From positions 1 through 27,181 of IMG/VR virus record IMGVR_UViG_3300049027_000145: a stretch of DNA of 27,181 bases; one strand, given 5' to 3'. The position numbers and the translations under genes were made by a program. Source of the DNA: a virus. The notes below the pieces were generated by a model, which was not told the origin of the DNA, did no database searches, and worked only from the letters and a program-made list of their open reading frames with translations. Of this stretch, positions 13,709-22,566 are shown in pieces (position 1 is the stretch's first letter; each line of letters starts with the position of its first letter).

Positions 13709-14140
13709 ATGGCCGAACTGGTCGAGATCGCGGGCGGCGACGGCGTTCCGCCCGAGCCGAACTGGCGGTCGATCTTCGGACGTGCCGGCGATCGGGAGGC
13801 TGCTGCCGCCTATTGGCGCGAGGTCATCAGTGAGATGCGCGGCGCCGAGAAGCTGGCGGTTGCCAATTCGCATTCGATCAAGCGTCTCGTCGTCGCCTAC
13901 GTCACCTTCGACATCAGCGCCCGCGAAGTCCTGAAGGCAGGCCCGGTCATCAAGGCGAAGAAGACCGGCGTGCCGACTTACAACCCGTGGTGGACGACGA
14001 TGTCCAACGCGGCGAGCCAGGCGCAGGCGCTCGAAAAGGAGCTTTGCATCAGCCCGCGAGATCGGGGTGCCGGCGCCAAGGTCGAGAAGAAGACGCCGCG
14101 CGCGACCGGCGCGAGCCGCTACCTGAAGAACCGTGGCTAA
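13709..14140 (+). CDS. Terminase small subunit (P27 family)
   Basis: A 143-residue DNA-recognition subunit of the packaging motor. The P27-family pattern is visible: an N-terminal PPEPNWRSIF, a helical region AAAYWREVISEMR, the central RLVVAYVTFDIS, then VPTYNPWWTTMSNAASQAQALEKEL, and a Gly/Arg-rich tail. GGAGG lies 6 nt before ATG 13709. It overlaps TerL by 8 nt. It should bind the adjacent cos/pac site and load TerL. Confidence 0.9.
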   Translation: MAELVEIAGGDGVPPEPNWRSIFGRAGDREAAAAYWREVISEMRGAEKLAVANSHSIKRLVVAYVTFDISAREVLKAGPVIKAKKTGVPTYNPWWTTMSNAASQAQALEKELCISPRDRGAGAKVEKKTPRATGASRYLKNRG

Positions 14141-15953
14141 CCGCTTTCTCCGCGACCCCGATCCGACCACGGCCTGGGCAAAGGCGGCGGTCGAGGGGAA
14201 GCTCTTCACGGTAGGCGAGCTGGTCCAGCACGCCGCCGAGCGACACCTTCGCGACATTCGCGATGGCGAGCGCCGCGGGATCTTCTGGCGGCCGGACGCG
14301 GCGGCGCATTTCCTCGAGTTCCTGCCCTCGGTTTTCCAGGTCACGGATGGGCCCGCCGCAGGCGAGCCCTTCTATCCGCTGGAGTGGCATACGTTCGTTG
14401 GCGGCAGTCTGTTCGGCTGGCGCACCAACACCAACCGCTGGCGCTTCCGCACTGGCTGGCTGGAATCGGGAAAGGGGCAGGCGAAGTCGCCGCTCATGGG
14501 CGCGATCGGCGTCTACATCATGGGCTGGTGCGACATCGCGCGTGCGCAGTGCTATGCCATTGGCGAAGACAAGGCGACCGCGAACGTCCTGTTCCGTGAC
14601 GCTGTCGCCATGTGCCGCGCCGACATCCCCGGAGGCGATGAAGGCGAAAGCCTCGAAGGGCTCGGCGAGGTAATCATCCGCGGCGAGCTGGAGAACGCCT
14701 GGAAGATCGAACATCCCGACAGCGGGTCGTTCTTCATGCCAATTGCAAGCGGAGAATCCCAATCCGGCCCCCGCCCGGCCTATGTTGCTGGCGACGAGAT
14801 CCACGAACTGAAGTCCGAGAGCGCGCTGCTGACGTGGAAGGCGGCAATCGACAAGGTTGCCGGCAACGCCCTTATGCTCCTGGGCACCAACACCCCCGCC
14901 CGCGCTTCGCAGCACGTGGGCACGTCCTATTCGGATATGTACCAGCAGATCGTGAAGGGCGAGGCCCGCGACGATACGGCGTTCGCCTTCATCGCGCGGA
15001 TCGACAAAGCCGATCGCGAGAACGTGCTCGAGAACGAGGCTTGTTGGCAGAAGTCGCTCCCGGCTTTGGGCGAGACGTTCCCGATCGAGAACATCCGCGA
15101 GACGGTCAATTCGGCGAAGCTGCGTCCCTCGACCAAGTCGAGCGTGAAGCGCCTCTACTTCGGCATCGATTCGGCGGCTGCCGACTTCTGGATCGCGGAG
15201 GACAAGTGGTCAGCAGTGCAAGGCGCGGTCGACAGCCGCGCCATGATCGGCCGCAAGTGCTGGCTCTCGCTGGATCTCGCGCAGAAGAACGACCTTACCG
15301 CGCTATCGTCAGCGTGGGAGGTCTCCGACGATCTCCTGGCCGTGAAGACTTGGTACTGGACGGCGAAAGAGGGACTTGAGGAGCGCGCCGAGAACGACAA
15401 GGCGCCCTATGTCGACTGGGTCGAAGACAAGTATCTCACCGCAACGCCCGGCCCGACGATCGACTACACCTACGTCGCCCAGCAGGTTGCCCAGCTCTAT
15501 GCCGAGCATGACGTCGAGGCGCTTGCGGTCGATTCCGCCTTTCTGACCGCGTTCACCGACGCATGCGACCAGGTCGGCCTTGAATGGTGGCTCTACGACG
15601 GACCCGGCAAGCCCGATGGGCGCGGTCTGAAGATCATCCGGCACGCGCAGGGCCAACGGATCGCGTTCGAGGACCGGCAGCTATGTATGCCGCACTCGAT
15701 TACACGCACTGAGGATCGCATTCTTGAAGCTCGCATCCTGATCGATGCGTCACCGGTGACCTACAGCTGCGCCGCAAACGCGGTCGTCGAGGCGGATGGC
15801 CTCGGAAACCGCATGTTCAACAAGAAACGCTCCCGCGGCCGCATCGACGGAATGGTGACGATCGCGATGGCGGTTGGTGCCGCCACGTCGAGCGAGAAGC
15901 CGAAGAAAAAGTCGGTGTATGCCTCGCGCGGCGTCATCCGTCTGAGGGGTTGA
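14133..15953 (+). CDS. Terminase large subunit
   Basis: The 606-residue ATPase-nuclease that translocates DNA into proheads. The ATPase domain has a Walker A variant GKGQAKS (113-119) and Walker B AYVAGDE (D221, E222). The nuclease domain has the RNase H-like acidic residues D381 and D387 (LSLDLAQKNDL) and D572 (RGRIDGM). This matches HK97-like terminases. The GTG start at 14133 overlaps TerS. It ends 10 bp before the portal gene, which has its own AAGGAGG site. Confidence 0.95.
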   Translation: MANRFLRDPDPTTAWAKAAVEGKLFTVGELVQHAAERHLRDIRDGERRGIFWRPDAAAHFLEFLPSVFQVTDGPAAGEPFYPLEWHTFVGGSLFGWRTNTNRWRFRTGWLESGKGQAKSPLMGAIGVYIMGWCDIARAQCYAIGEDKATANVLFRDAVAMCRADIPGGDEGESLEGLGEVIIRGELENAWKIEHPDSGSFFMPIASGESQSGPRPAYVAGDEIHELKSESALLTWKAAIDKVAGNALMLLGTNTPARASQHVGTSYSDMYQQIVKGEARDDTAFAFIARIDKADRENVLENEACWQKSLPALGETFPIENIRETVNSAKLRPSTKSSVKRLYFGIDSAAADFWIAEDKWSAVQGAVDSRAMIGRKCWLSLDLAQKNDLTALSSAWEVSDDLLAVKTWYWTAKEGLEERAENDKAPYVDWVEDKYLTATPGPTIDYTYVAQQVAQLYAEHDVEALAVDSAFLTAFTDACDQVGLEWWLYDGPGKPDGRGLKIIRHAQGQRIAFEDRQLCMPHSITRTEDRILEARILIDASPVTYSCAANAVVEADGLGNRMFNKKRSRGRIDGMVTIAMAVGAATSSEKPKKKSVYASRGVIRLRG

Positions 15954-15963
15954 AGGAGGGCGC

Positions 15964-17253
15964 ATGGGAGCACTTTCGCCCGAGGATTACCAGCGAGCGG
16001 CTGGGTTCCGTCGATCCGCAGCGCCGCGTGCCGCTGCGCCGGCCCTGTCCGGCCCGATCATGGCCTACACGAGCTACGATCTGAGCGATCCGGCGCTGTT
16101 GGAGATGATGCGCGGCGGGCGCCTCGGGGTAACGGGCGTCTCGATCAATGAGCGCCAAGCACTCCGCAACAGCACGTTTTATCGGGCGATGAGCCTCATC
16201 GCGGGATCGATGGGCAAGCTGCCGATCCACCTCATGCGCAGGGTTGGAAATGTCACCGAAAAGGCGACCGACCACCCGCTGTTCAGCGTCCTGCATCGGA
16301 AACCGAATAGCTATCAAACGGCGAGCCGCTTCAAAAGCTACATGCAGCTGGTCGCGATGTTCGACGGGACGGCTTACGCGCTGAAGGTTAAATCGCGCGG
16401 CGCGGTTCGCGAGCTGATCCCGCTGCCCCGCCGCTCGGTCAAGCCGAAGCTCTCCGACACGTTCGATCTGACCTTCACCTACAACCGCCCCAGCGGCGGG
16501 ACGGTCATCCTGCAGCCCGACGACCTCTTCCATTTCAGCACGCCGCTCTCATTGGACGGGCTGAACGGCGTCTCTATCCTCGATGTCACCGCCGACACGC
16601 TCGGCATGGCGATGAAGGCGCAACAGGCAGCGGCGCGGATGCTGACCAAGGGCTCGATGGCCCGCGGCGCGCTCGAGACCGACCAGTCGCTAGGCGATGA
16701 GGCCATCAGCAATCTCAAGCAGAGCTTGAGCGAGGACTATGCCGGTGCCGACGCTGAGCATGACTGGATGGTCCTTGAGGAGGGCCTCAAGGCCAAACTG
16801 TTCGCGGCGAGCGCCCGCGATTCACAGCTGGTCGAGTTGATGAAGCGCGAAGCGGAGGAAGTGTCCCGCTTCACCGGCGCGCCTCGCCCGCTCCTGATGT
16901 TCGATGAGACGAGCTGGGGGTCTGGCGTCCGCGAGCTGGGCCTGTTCTTCGTCACCTACTGCCTCATGGATTGGTTCGTAATCTGGGAAGAGGCAATCTG
17001 GATGTGGCTCCTGACGCCGCAGGAGCAGGAAGTCTATTACGCCAAATACAACGAGGGCGCCCTGCTGCGGGGTTCGCTCAAGGATCAGGCGGAGTTCTTC
17101 AAGGCCGCGCTCGGCCCCAACAGCGCCTGGATGGTGCCGAATGAGGCGCGTGGCGCCTTCGACATGAATCCGATCGAGGGCGGGGATGACCTGCCCCGGC
17201 CAGGCACGACCGCCGCGGCCATCGCCCAGGAGGACAATGCAAATGCGCAATAG
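15964..17253 (+). CDS. Portal protein (HK97 family)
   Basis: The 429-residue dodecameric ring through which DNA enters the capsid. It matches the HK97 portal family: RNSTFYRAMSLIAGSMGKLPIHLM, then HPLFSVLHRKPN, the wing region with FNGVS-like LNGVSIL, and the late ETSWGSGVRELG and FFVTYCLMDWF segments. Length is typical. ATG 15964 follows AAGGAGG. The C-terminal tail is Ala/Gln-rich. It overlaps the protease gene by 11 nt. Confidence 0.95.
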   Translation: MGALSPEDYQRAAGFRRSAAPRAAAPALSGPIMAYTSYDLSDPALLEMMRGGRLGVTGVSINERQALRNSTFYRAMSLIAGSMGKLPIHLMRRVGNVTEKATDHPLFSVLHRKPNSYQTASRFKSYMQLVAMFDGTAYALKVKSRGAVRELIPLPRRSVKPKLSDTFDLTFTYNRPSGGTVILQPDDLFHFSTPLSLDGLNGVSILDVTADTLGMAMKAQQAAARMLTKGSMARGALETDQSLGDEAISNLKQSLSEDYAGADAEHDWMVLEEGLKAKLFAASARDSQLVELMKREAEEVSRFTGAPRPLLMFDETSWGSGVRELGLFFVTYCLMDWFVIWEEAIWMWLLTPQEQEVYYAKYNEGALLRGSLKDQAEFFKAALGPNSAWMVPNEARGAFDMNPIEGGDDLPRPGTTAAAIAQEDNANAQ

Positions 17254-18133
17254 CGGCTTGCTGGCGGTGCGCGCCACGCGCCCGCCAGAGATCACCGGCA
17301 TCGGCGATGGCTCGGGCTGGAAGTTCGAGACGACCGCCCTGGCAGAAGGCTTCAAGCACTTCGAGGTCCGCGCGCTCGCCTCGGATCGTCCCACCATATC
17401 GATCTTCGACTATATCGGCGACGACGGCGAAGGCGGTGGCGTGACTGCCAAGCGCGTTGCGGCTGCACTACGCACACTCGCCGGCAAGCCGATCACCGTC
17501 GAAATCAACTCGCCCGGTGGCAACTATTTCGAGGGCGTGGCGATGTACAATCTGCTGCGCCGGCATGACGCGGAGGTTCGCGTCGAGATCCTCGGCATCG
17601 CCGCGTCGGCCGCGTCTGTCGTGGCGATGGCTGGCGACGAGATCGCCATCGCGCACAACGCCGAGATCATGATCCATGAAGCTCGCGGCCTGTTCTTCGG
17701 CACCAAGTCGGAGATGGGCGAGGCGATAGAAGTCCTTAGCCACATCGACGACGCGATGGTCGGCACCTATGCTGCCCGTTCTGGCGGGGACGCCGCCAAG
17801 TTCGCGGCGATGATCGCCGGCAAGGACGTCTATTTCACCGGCCAGGAGGCAATCGACGCGGGTCTCGCTGACGTGCTCATGGAGCGCGACGCGCAGATGC
17901 CCGTCTACGCCGAAGGGCCTTGCCTTCCGAGCGATAAAGCCTCGCTCGACAAGTTTCTCGCTGAACAGGGAATGTCGCGTTCACAGCGGCGCGACCTGTT
18001 CCGCGCGATGGGGAGCGGCACGCCTCGCGCTACCGATCCCGACCCCGCCACGCTGCGCGCTGGCACCTCCGACGAGCCCGCCTTCCCGATCAACGCGGAA
18101 CAGCAGGCGCGGCTCGAAGCCCTGATCGTCTGA
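17243..18133 (+). CDS. ClpP-like prohead maturation protease
   Basis: A 296-residue ClpP-type (S14) serine protease that matures the capsid by removing the scaffold/delta domain. NSPGG (89-93) is the oxyanion loop, S122 in GIAASAAS is the nucleophile and H145 in MIHEARG is the general base. The FTGQEAIDAGLADVL segment near residue 200 is the usual ClpP C-terminal helix. ATG 17243 sits 9 nt after AGGAGG and is preferred over ATG 17237. The last 60 residues are disordered and Ala/Asp/Pro-rich. Confidence 0.92.
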   Translation: MRNSGLLAVRATRPPEITGIGDGSGWKFETTALAEGFKHFEVRALASDRPTISIFDYIGDDGEGGGVTAKRVAAALRTLAGKPITVEINSPGGNYFEGVAMYNLLRRHDAEVRVEILGIAASAASVVAMAGDEIAIAHNAEIMIHEARGLFFGTKSEMGEAIEVLSHIDDAMVGTYAARSGGDAAKFAAMIAGKDVYFTGQEAIDAGLADVLMERDAQMPVYAEGPCLPSDKASLDKFLAEQGMSRSQRRDLFRAMGSGTPRATDPDPATLRAGTSDEPAFPINAEQQARLEALIV

Positions 18134-18144
18134 AAGGAACAGAC

Positions 18145-19413
18145 ATGAACATGATGACCAACCTGCGCGGCTCCGCCGCGACGGGCCGGGGCCTGCTCGC
18201 CGTGCGCGCCGAAGCCCAGCCCAAGAAGCCCGCGACCCTCGACGACGTGCTGACCACGTTCGAGGCATTCAAGTCGAAGCACAGCGAGGAGTTGGCCGAG
18301 ATCAAGGCTGGCAAGACCGACGTGCTCACCAAGGAAGCTCTCGAAAAGATCAACGAAACGCTGAGCGAGCTGCAAGCCGCGGTCGATGATCAGGCCAAGA
18401 TCCAGGCAGCCGCCAAGCTCGGCAACGGCGCCGTGATCGGGGACATCAAAGCTGATCCCGAATACACCGCCGCGTTCAAGGCCCACATGCGCAAAGGCGA
18501 CCGCGCCCCGGCCGACATTCAGGCGGCAATGTCCAAGGGAACCGACGCAGATGGCGGCTACCTCGCTCCGATCGAGTGGGACCGCACCTTGGGCGAGAAG
18601 CTCAAGCAGATCAGCCCGATCCGCGCCCATTCGCGTGTGATCACGATCTCCACGGCCGGCTTCAAGAAGCTATTCTCTGACCGCAACGTCGGCTCCGGCT
18701 GGGTCGGTGAGACGGCATCGCGGCCGGCGACTGCCACTCCCCAGATTGGCGCTGTCCAGTTCGACACTGGAGAGATTTACGCCAACCCGGCGATCAGCCA
18801 GCAGCTGCTCGACGATTCCGCCGTGGATCTCGAGGACTGGCTCGGCAGCGAGGTAGACACCGAGTTCGCTCGGCAGGAGGGCATTGCGTTCCTTTCGGGC
18901 GACGGCGTCAATAAGCCCTACGGCATCCTGACCTATGTCGACGGTGCTGCCAACGCTGCTCGCCATCCGTACGGCGCGATCCCGGTGGTGAACAGCGGTG
19001 CTCCTGCGACGCTGACCGGCGACGGCATTCTCGATCTGATCTACTCGCTTCCCAGCGAGTTCACCTCGGGGGCAAAGCTGTACATCAACCGTCAGTCGCT
19101 GCTTGCCGCGCGCAAGCTGAAGGACGGCCAGGGCAACTATCTGTGGCAGCCGAGCTACGCCTCGGGACAGCCTCAGACGCTCGGCGGCGAGGCCATTGTC
19201 GAGGTGCCCGGCATGCCCGGCATCGCGGCTGGGAACATTGCCGCGCTCTATGGTGACATGGAGGCCTCCTATCTGGTGATCGACCGCGTCGGCATCCGCG
19301 TTCTGCGCGACCCGTACACCAACAAGCCCTTCGTGCACTTCTACACCACGAAGCGCGTGGGCGGCGGTGTCCACAATCCTGAACCGATGCGCGCGCTCAA
19401 GATCGCCGCGTAA
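18145..19413 (+). CDS. Major capsid protein (HK97 gp5 family)
   Basis: A 422-residue capsid subunit. Residues 30-125 form the helical, charged delta/scaffold domain (SELQAAVDD, KINETL), cleaved during maturation. The mature chain should begin near DADGGYLAP (134-142), the conserved HK97-fold N-arm motif. FTSGAKLYINRQSL, then LKDGQGNYLW, then IAALYGDMEASYLVIDR are the P- and A-domain motifs of this family. AAAGGA precedes the ATG. A strong hairpin follows the stop codon. The gene should be one of the most highly expressed in the phage. Confidence 0.95.
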   Translation: MNMMTNLRGSAATGRGLLAVRAEAQPKKPATLDDVLTTFEAFKSKHSEELAEIKAGKTDVLTKEALEKINETLSELQAAVDDQAKIQAAAKLGNGAVIGDIKADPEYTAAFKAHMRKGDRAPADIQAAMSKGTDADGGYLAPIEWDRTLGEKLKQISPIRAHSRVITISTAGFKKLFSDRNVGSGWVGETASRPATATPQIGAVQFDTGEIYANPAISQQLLDDSAVDLEDWLGSEVDTEFARQEGIAFLSGDGVNKPYGILTYVDGAANAARHPYGAIPVVNSGAPATLTGDGILDLIYSLPSEFTSGAKLYINRQSLLAARKLKDGQGNYLWQPSYASGQPQTLGGEAIVEVPGMPGIAAGNIAALYGDMEASYLVIDRVGIRVLRDPYTNKPFVHFYTTKRVGGGVHNPEPMRALKIAA

Positions 19414-19427
19414 CGGCCATGCTGGCT

Positions 19428-19454
19428 CCGGGCCGGGCTTAGCGCTCGGCCCGG
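19428..19454 (+). terminator. GC-rich stem-loop after the major capsid gene
   Basis: Perfect 8-bp arms CCGGGCCG (19428-19435) and CGGCCCGG (19447-19454) with an 11-nt loop begin 14 nt after the capsid stop codon. There is no U-run, only ttcctc, so partial termination or mRNA 3'-end protection is likelier than strong termination. Confidence 0.5.
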
Positions 19455-19504
19455 TTCCTCGAAGCTCCGGTGCGCCGGGGTTTCGGTGAACCGAGGAGGT
19501 GAAT

Positions 19505-19750
19505 ATGACCACCAAGAAGAGCGAACCGGCGGGAAAGCAGCAGAGCGGAGTCGAGCCCGCAAAGACGTTCGACAGCGCAGGCGCTCCCCAGCAGATCGTG
19601 CCAGACGTCGACCCGGACCACCCCGCTGTCGACGCCGATCCCCGCGAGAATACGACCGCGGACCAGAATCGCATCGACTTCAACGACCCGGCCCTGTCGG
19701 ACGCGGAAGCTGTCGCGAAGAACCTCAAGCAGGCTGACAAGGCCGATTGA
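19505..19750 (+). CDS. Hypothetical small acidic protein, 81 aa
   Basis: A low-complexity, mostly disordered protein rich in Asp, Ala, Pro and Lys (DVDPDHPAVDADPREN). It has a very strong ribosome binding site (GAGGAGGT, 4 nt before ATG 19505). It lies between the capsid and the head-tail connector, flanked by hairpins on both sides. Position and composition would suit a minor head or scaffolding-associated protein, but no family is recognised. Confidence 0.7.
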   Translation: MTTKKSEPAGKQQSGVEPAKTFDSAGAPQQIVPDVDPDHPAVDADPRENTTADQNRIDFNDPALSDAEAVAKNLKQADKAD

Positions 19751-19756
19751 GTACGA

Positions 19757-19784
19757 GGCGCTGGCGGGACCGCTCGCCAGCGCC
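19757..19784 (+). terminator. Terminator-like stem-loop
   Basis: Perfect 10-bp arms GGCGCTGGCG (19757-19766) and CGCCAGCGCC (19775-19784) with an 8-nt loop, followed by accctttta. The short T-run makes this the most terminator-like of the hairpins in the head genes, although late genes continue beyond it on the same strand. Confidence 0.55.
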
Positions 19785-19808
19785 ACCCTTTTAGACGCGA
19801 GGTGCACG

Positions 19809-20342
19809 ATGGCCGAACCCATCACGCTCGCCGAGGCGAGAAAGCACATCCGCGTCGACTCCCCGGCCGACGATGTGTTGATCGAAGGCTACATCGTGGC
19901 TGCGCGCGAATGGGTCGAGGACTACACCGGGCTGGTGCTGTCGCGCCGAGAGGTCACCGAGAGCGTGAGCGGCTTCACAAATCCGATCAAGCTGCGCGCC
20001 TGGCCGATCGCAGCTGACCAGCCAGTCTCCATCGCCTACCGGGATAGAACGGGCGTCGGCCAGACGGTCGCAAATGCAGTGCTCCGCGCGGCATCGCGCC
20101 CGGGCACGGTCTATCCGGCCGCGGGGGCACGCTGGCCGGATAGCAACACGGTCGACGGCGCCATCGATGTCACTGTCACCGCTGGATTTGTAGATGCCGG
20201 CTCAATCCCCCAGGTGCTGAAACAGGCCATGTTGGTCCTTCTGACGGCCTTCTACGAGGACCGGGAGGGGGGCGAGATGATCGCGGCGGCCGAGCGCAGC
20301 GCGCGTAGCCTGTGCCGCCGCTACAAGCGGTGGACTACGTGA
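19809..20342 (+). CDS. Head-tail connector (gp6-like adaptor)
   Basis: A 177-residue protein of the phage gp6-like head-tail connector family, which forms the first ring under the portal. The family opening is clear: ITLAEARKHIRVDSPADD, then LIEGYIVAAREWVEDYTG. The C-terminal half contains VTAGF and the helical PQVLKQAMLVLLTAFYEDRE motif. GAGGTG precedes the ATG. It overlaps the following adaptor gene by 4 nt. Confidence 0.9.
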   Translation: MAEPITLAEARKHIRVDSPADDVLIEGYIVAAREWVEDYTGLVLSRREVTESVSGFTNPIKLRAWPIAADQPVSIAYRDRTGVGQTVANAVLRAASRPGTVYPAAGARWPDSNTVDGAIDVTVTAGFVDAGSIPQVLKQAMLVLLTAFYEDREGGEMIAAAERSARSLCRRYKRWTT

Positions 20343-20731
20343 AGCCCCCACGGTCCCTCGCGAGCCGCATGAAGGACCGGGTTCGCATCGAGCGCCCTGT
20401 CGCGGACACCAGCCTTGACGGCGCCGGCTCCGGTTCCTGGGATCTAGTTCAGGACGAAGTAGCGGCGGAAGTCGAGGACATGTTGCCGAGCCGCGCCGAG
20501 CGAATGGCGGAAGGCATCAACGTCGCATCCCGCCCCGCCCGGGTCCGGCTCCGCTACCGCGACGACATCAAGCCAAGCATGCGCTTCGTGATGGGCGCCA
20601 CCGTCGTCGACGAGGTCGTGGATTACAGCTCGGCGAGGATCATGCAGATCATCGCCGGCCCCGCGAAGCTCGGACGGGACGGCGTCGAGTTCATCGTCGA
20701 GGAATACAGTCCGGCAGGGAACCCGGCCTGA
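20339..20731 (+). CDS. Head closure / head-tail joining protein
   Basis: A 130-residue beta-rich protein matching the phage head-tail joining family (SPP1 gp16-like). Typical segments are MKDRVRIERPV, then GSWDLVQDEVAAEVEDMLPSRA, then MQIIAGP. It forms the stopper ring below the connector. GTG 20339 overlaps the previous stop (GTGA), and the stop overlaps the next ATG by one base. Confidence 0.87.
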   Translation: MKPPRSLASRMKDRVRIERPVADTSLDGAGSGSWDLVQDEVAAEVEDMLPSRAERMAEGINVASRPARVRLRYRDDIKPSMRFVMGATVVDEVVDYSSARIMQIIAGPAKLGRDGVEFIVEEYSPAGNPA

Positions 20732-21270
20732 TGGTCACCGTGCGCGGCAAAGCCGAGACGCAGCGCTACATGGCGCAGCTGCCGGCCAAGCTCGACGGTG
20801 TTGTGCGAGGCGCGGCGCGCGCGGGCGGCAAGGTGCTGGCCGAAGGGGTAAAGCAGCGGACCCCTTCCGAGGAAGTGCGCGAGAACGTCCGCATCCGCAC
20901 GCGGAAAAGCGACGATCAGATCACGGTCACGGTCGACGTAAAGCCTGGGTGGGCCCGTTCGATCGCCACGTGGCTCGAATATGGCACCTCGCCGCACTTT
21001 ATCTCAGTGGATGACAGCCAGCGGCGCGGCATGAGCGTCGGGCGCATCAACCAGCGCGCCAACGATCCCGACAGCAGCCACTCGCTCGTCATCGGCGGGA
21101 AGTTCGTCGGCGCTACCGTGTTTCACCCCGGCGCGCGACCTCACCCGGCGTTTCGCCCGGCGCTCGACGCCGACCGCGATGACGCGATCGCCGCGGCGCA
21201 GAGCTACATCAACGGCCGGGTCAAGCGGTCCGGCATCATCGCCAGCGCGGATGCGGGAGACGGCGAATGA
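20731..21270 (+). CDS. HK97 gp10-like tail component
   Basis: A 179-residue protein of the HK97 gp10 neck/tail-completion family. It begins with AETQRYMAQLPAKLDGVVRGAARAGGKVLAEGVKQRTP, the characteristic amphipathic helix, and ends with the VFHPGARPHPAFRPALD motif common to the family. It probably joins the neck to the tail terminator. The stop overlaps a small Cys-rich gene by 4 nt. Confidence 0.88.
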   Translation: MVTVRGKAETQRYMAQLPAKLDGVVRGAARAGGKVLAEGVKQRTPSEEVRENVRIRTRKSDDQITVTVDVKPGWARSIATWLEYGTSPHFISVDDSQRRGMSVGRINQRANDPDSSHSLVIGGKFVGATVFHPGARPHPAFRPALDADRDDAIAAAQSYINGRVKRSGIIASADAGDGE

Positions 21271-21410
21271 CCGTTTATCAGGACGCCCAGCATCTTTGCG
21301 CACGCGTGCCCGGCGGGCTTTGCAGCTTCCCAAGCTATTGCGCGCGCAGCGGGTGTCTCAACGAGAAGCCCCCTGCCCAAGCGAAGGCGCCCGATGACGA
21401 CCGGCGCTGA
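21267..21410 (+). CDS. Tiny Cys-rich ORF, 47 aa
   Basis: A 47-residue frame with four Cys (C11, C19, C25, C30) and a disordered C-terminus. GGGAGA lies about 8 nt before ATG 21267, and there is a 4-nt ATGA overlap with the gp10-like gene. It overlaps the tail terminator gene by 17 nt. The Cys spacing (x7, x5, x4) is not a standard finger. It fills the gap between two conserved neck genes. Function is unknown. Confidence 0.5.
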   Translation: MTVYQDAQHLCARVPGGLCSFPSYCARSGCLNEKPPAQAKAPDDDRR

Positions 21411-21798
21411 CATTGTCGGCGCGCTGCTGCGCGCAGATCCTGCGGTGACTGCGCTCGTCCCGGAGCCCAGCATCAAATTGGGGAAGCTCCCGGACGGTGT
21501 TGAACTTCCGGCTCTGCTGGTCCGCGTGATCAGCTCGAACGAGCGGCAGCCGCTCAAACGAGGCGAGAAGACCCGCACGATCGACCGTGTCTCGGTGGCG
21601 GTGCGCGCGGCGAATTACCGGGATCAGACCTTGGCTATGCGTCTGGTGCGCAAGTGTTGCGCCGGAAAGACGGGCGCCGTCGCTGGCGGCGAGAGCGTGT
21701 CGATCCTGACGGCGGGCACCGGCCCTGACCTGAACGGGCCCGGAAACAGCTTCGAACAGACCCAAGATTTCCGCGTCAGTTTCGACGCGACAGCGTGA
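21394..21798 (+). CDS. Tail terminator / completion protein (DUF3168)
   Basis: A 134-residue protein matching DUF3168, the gp17-like tail-completion family that caps the tail tube and binds the neck. The pattern ADIVGALLRADPAVTALVP is at the N-terminus, with the LPALLVRVISS strand and the FEQTQDFRVSF closing strand at the C-terminus. Length is typical. A GAAGG site precedes ATG 21394. Confidence 0.88.
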   Translation: MTTGADIVGALLRADPAVTALVPEPSIKLGKLPDGVELPALLVRVISSNERQPLKRGEKTRTIDRVSVAVRAANYRDQTLAMRLVRKCCAGKTGAVAGGESVSILTAGTGPDLNGPGNSFEQTQDFRVSFDATA

Positions 21799-21808
21799 GG
21801 AGAAGGCG

Positions 21809-22015
21809 ATGAGCACGAAGATGAAGGGCTATGCTCTGAGGACGTTCAAGAACAGGGGTACCGGCGAGCGGTTCGAAGGCGGCAAGCCGTACGAGTTCGA
21901 GCCCGATGCCTACGCGAACTACCTGAAGGCCGGCCTGGTTGGCGACAAGCCGACGGAATCGACCAACGAAAAGCCGGCAACGAAGTCTGCCGACAAGGGT
22001 GGCGCAACCGCCTGA
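21809..22015 (+). CDS. Small SH3-like phage protein, 68 aa
   Basis: A 68-residue protein whose first 45 residues (YALRTFKNRGTGERFEGGKPYEFEPDAYANYLKAGLV) match a common small phage structural pattern of a short beta-barrel with a terminal helix, seen beside tail genes. The remaining 20 residues are a disordered Lys/Thr/Glu tail. GGAGAAGG precedes the ATG. The role is unknown. Confidence 0.75.
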   Translation: MSTKMKGYALRTFKNRGTGERFEGGKPYEFEPDAYANYLKAGLVGDKPTESTNEKPATKSADKGGATA

Positions 22016-22023
22016 CCAGTTCG

Positions 22024-22062
22024 GCCGCCCCGGGCGGCTGATCCCCCGCCGGCCTGGCCGGC
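22024..22062 (+). repeat. Two GC palindromes before the tail tube gene
   Basis: GCCGCCC (22024-22030) faces GGGCGGC (22032-22038), and GCCGGCC (22048-22054) faces GGCCGGC (22056-22062). Both have single-base centres and lie in the 68-bp gap before the tail tube gene. There is no T-run. They would fold as stable stems in the late mRNA. Confidence 0.6.
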
Positions 22063-22083
22063 TCGCCCACTAGGAGAAATGAG

Positions 22084-22530
22084 ATGGGTTCCACGACGTC
22101 GGCGGGCACTGGGCTCGCCATCTCGGCCGCACTTCCGGCCACCGAAGACGCTGCCGGATACGCCGCGCTGACCTTTGTCGAGATCGGCGGCCCCGAGCAG
22201 TTGGGCGCTTTCGGCGCCTCGAACGAGGTGATTACCTTCCAGCCCCTCAAGGGGCCGGCGGAGAAGCATAAGGGCGGCACCAACTACGGCGCCATCCAGC
22301 CCTCGATCGCGCACGACGACGAGGATGCTGGTCAGACGCTGCTGCGCACCGCCGCCGAGGACCAGACGGACCTGTACGCGTTCGAGATCACCTTCCCGAG
22401 CGGAGCCAAGCGCTACTTTTGCGGTCGTGTCTTCGGCTACCCGGAGAACGTTGGCGCTGCCAACTCGATCATCATGGCGAACCCGTCGATCGAGATCAGC
22501 ACCAAGGTCGTCAAGGTCGACGCTCCCTAA
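22084..22530 (+). CDS. Major tail tube protein
   Basis: A 148-residue protein of the lambda gpV-like phage tail tube family, which polymerises around the tape measure. Typical features are the TFVEIGGPEQLGAFG opening strand, VITFQPLKGPAEKHKGGTNYGA and the FSG-like RVFGYPENVGAANSII loop before the final strand. GGAGAAATGAG precedes the ATG at 22084. Hairpins flank it on both sides. It should be highly expressed. Confidence 0.9.
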   Translation: MGSTTSAGTGLAISAALPATEDAAGYAALTFVEIGGPEQLGAFGASNEVITFQPLKGPAEKHKGGTNYGAIQPSIAHDDEDAGQTLLRTAAEDQTDLYAFEITFPSGAKRYFCGRVFGYPENVGAANSIIMANPSIEISTKVVKVDAP

Positions 22531-22566
22531 CCCCCATTCCGGCTGAACAGGCCGGTTCACAGGCAT

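Noticed and set aside
13325-14344. Minus-strand frame of 339 codons across the TerS region
   Set aside because: It covers the convincing TerS gene and the start of TerL on the opposite strand, and its translation is Arg/Ala-rich with no family.
18670-19740. Minus-strand frame of 356 codons opposite the capsid gene
   Set aside because: It runs antisense through the major capsid protein and the following gene, with no ribosome binding site or recognisable protein.
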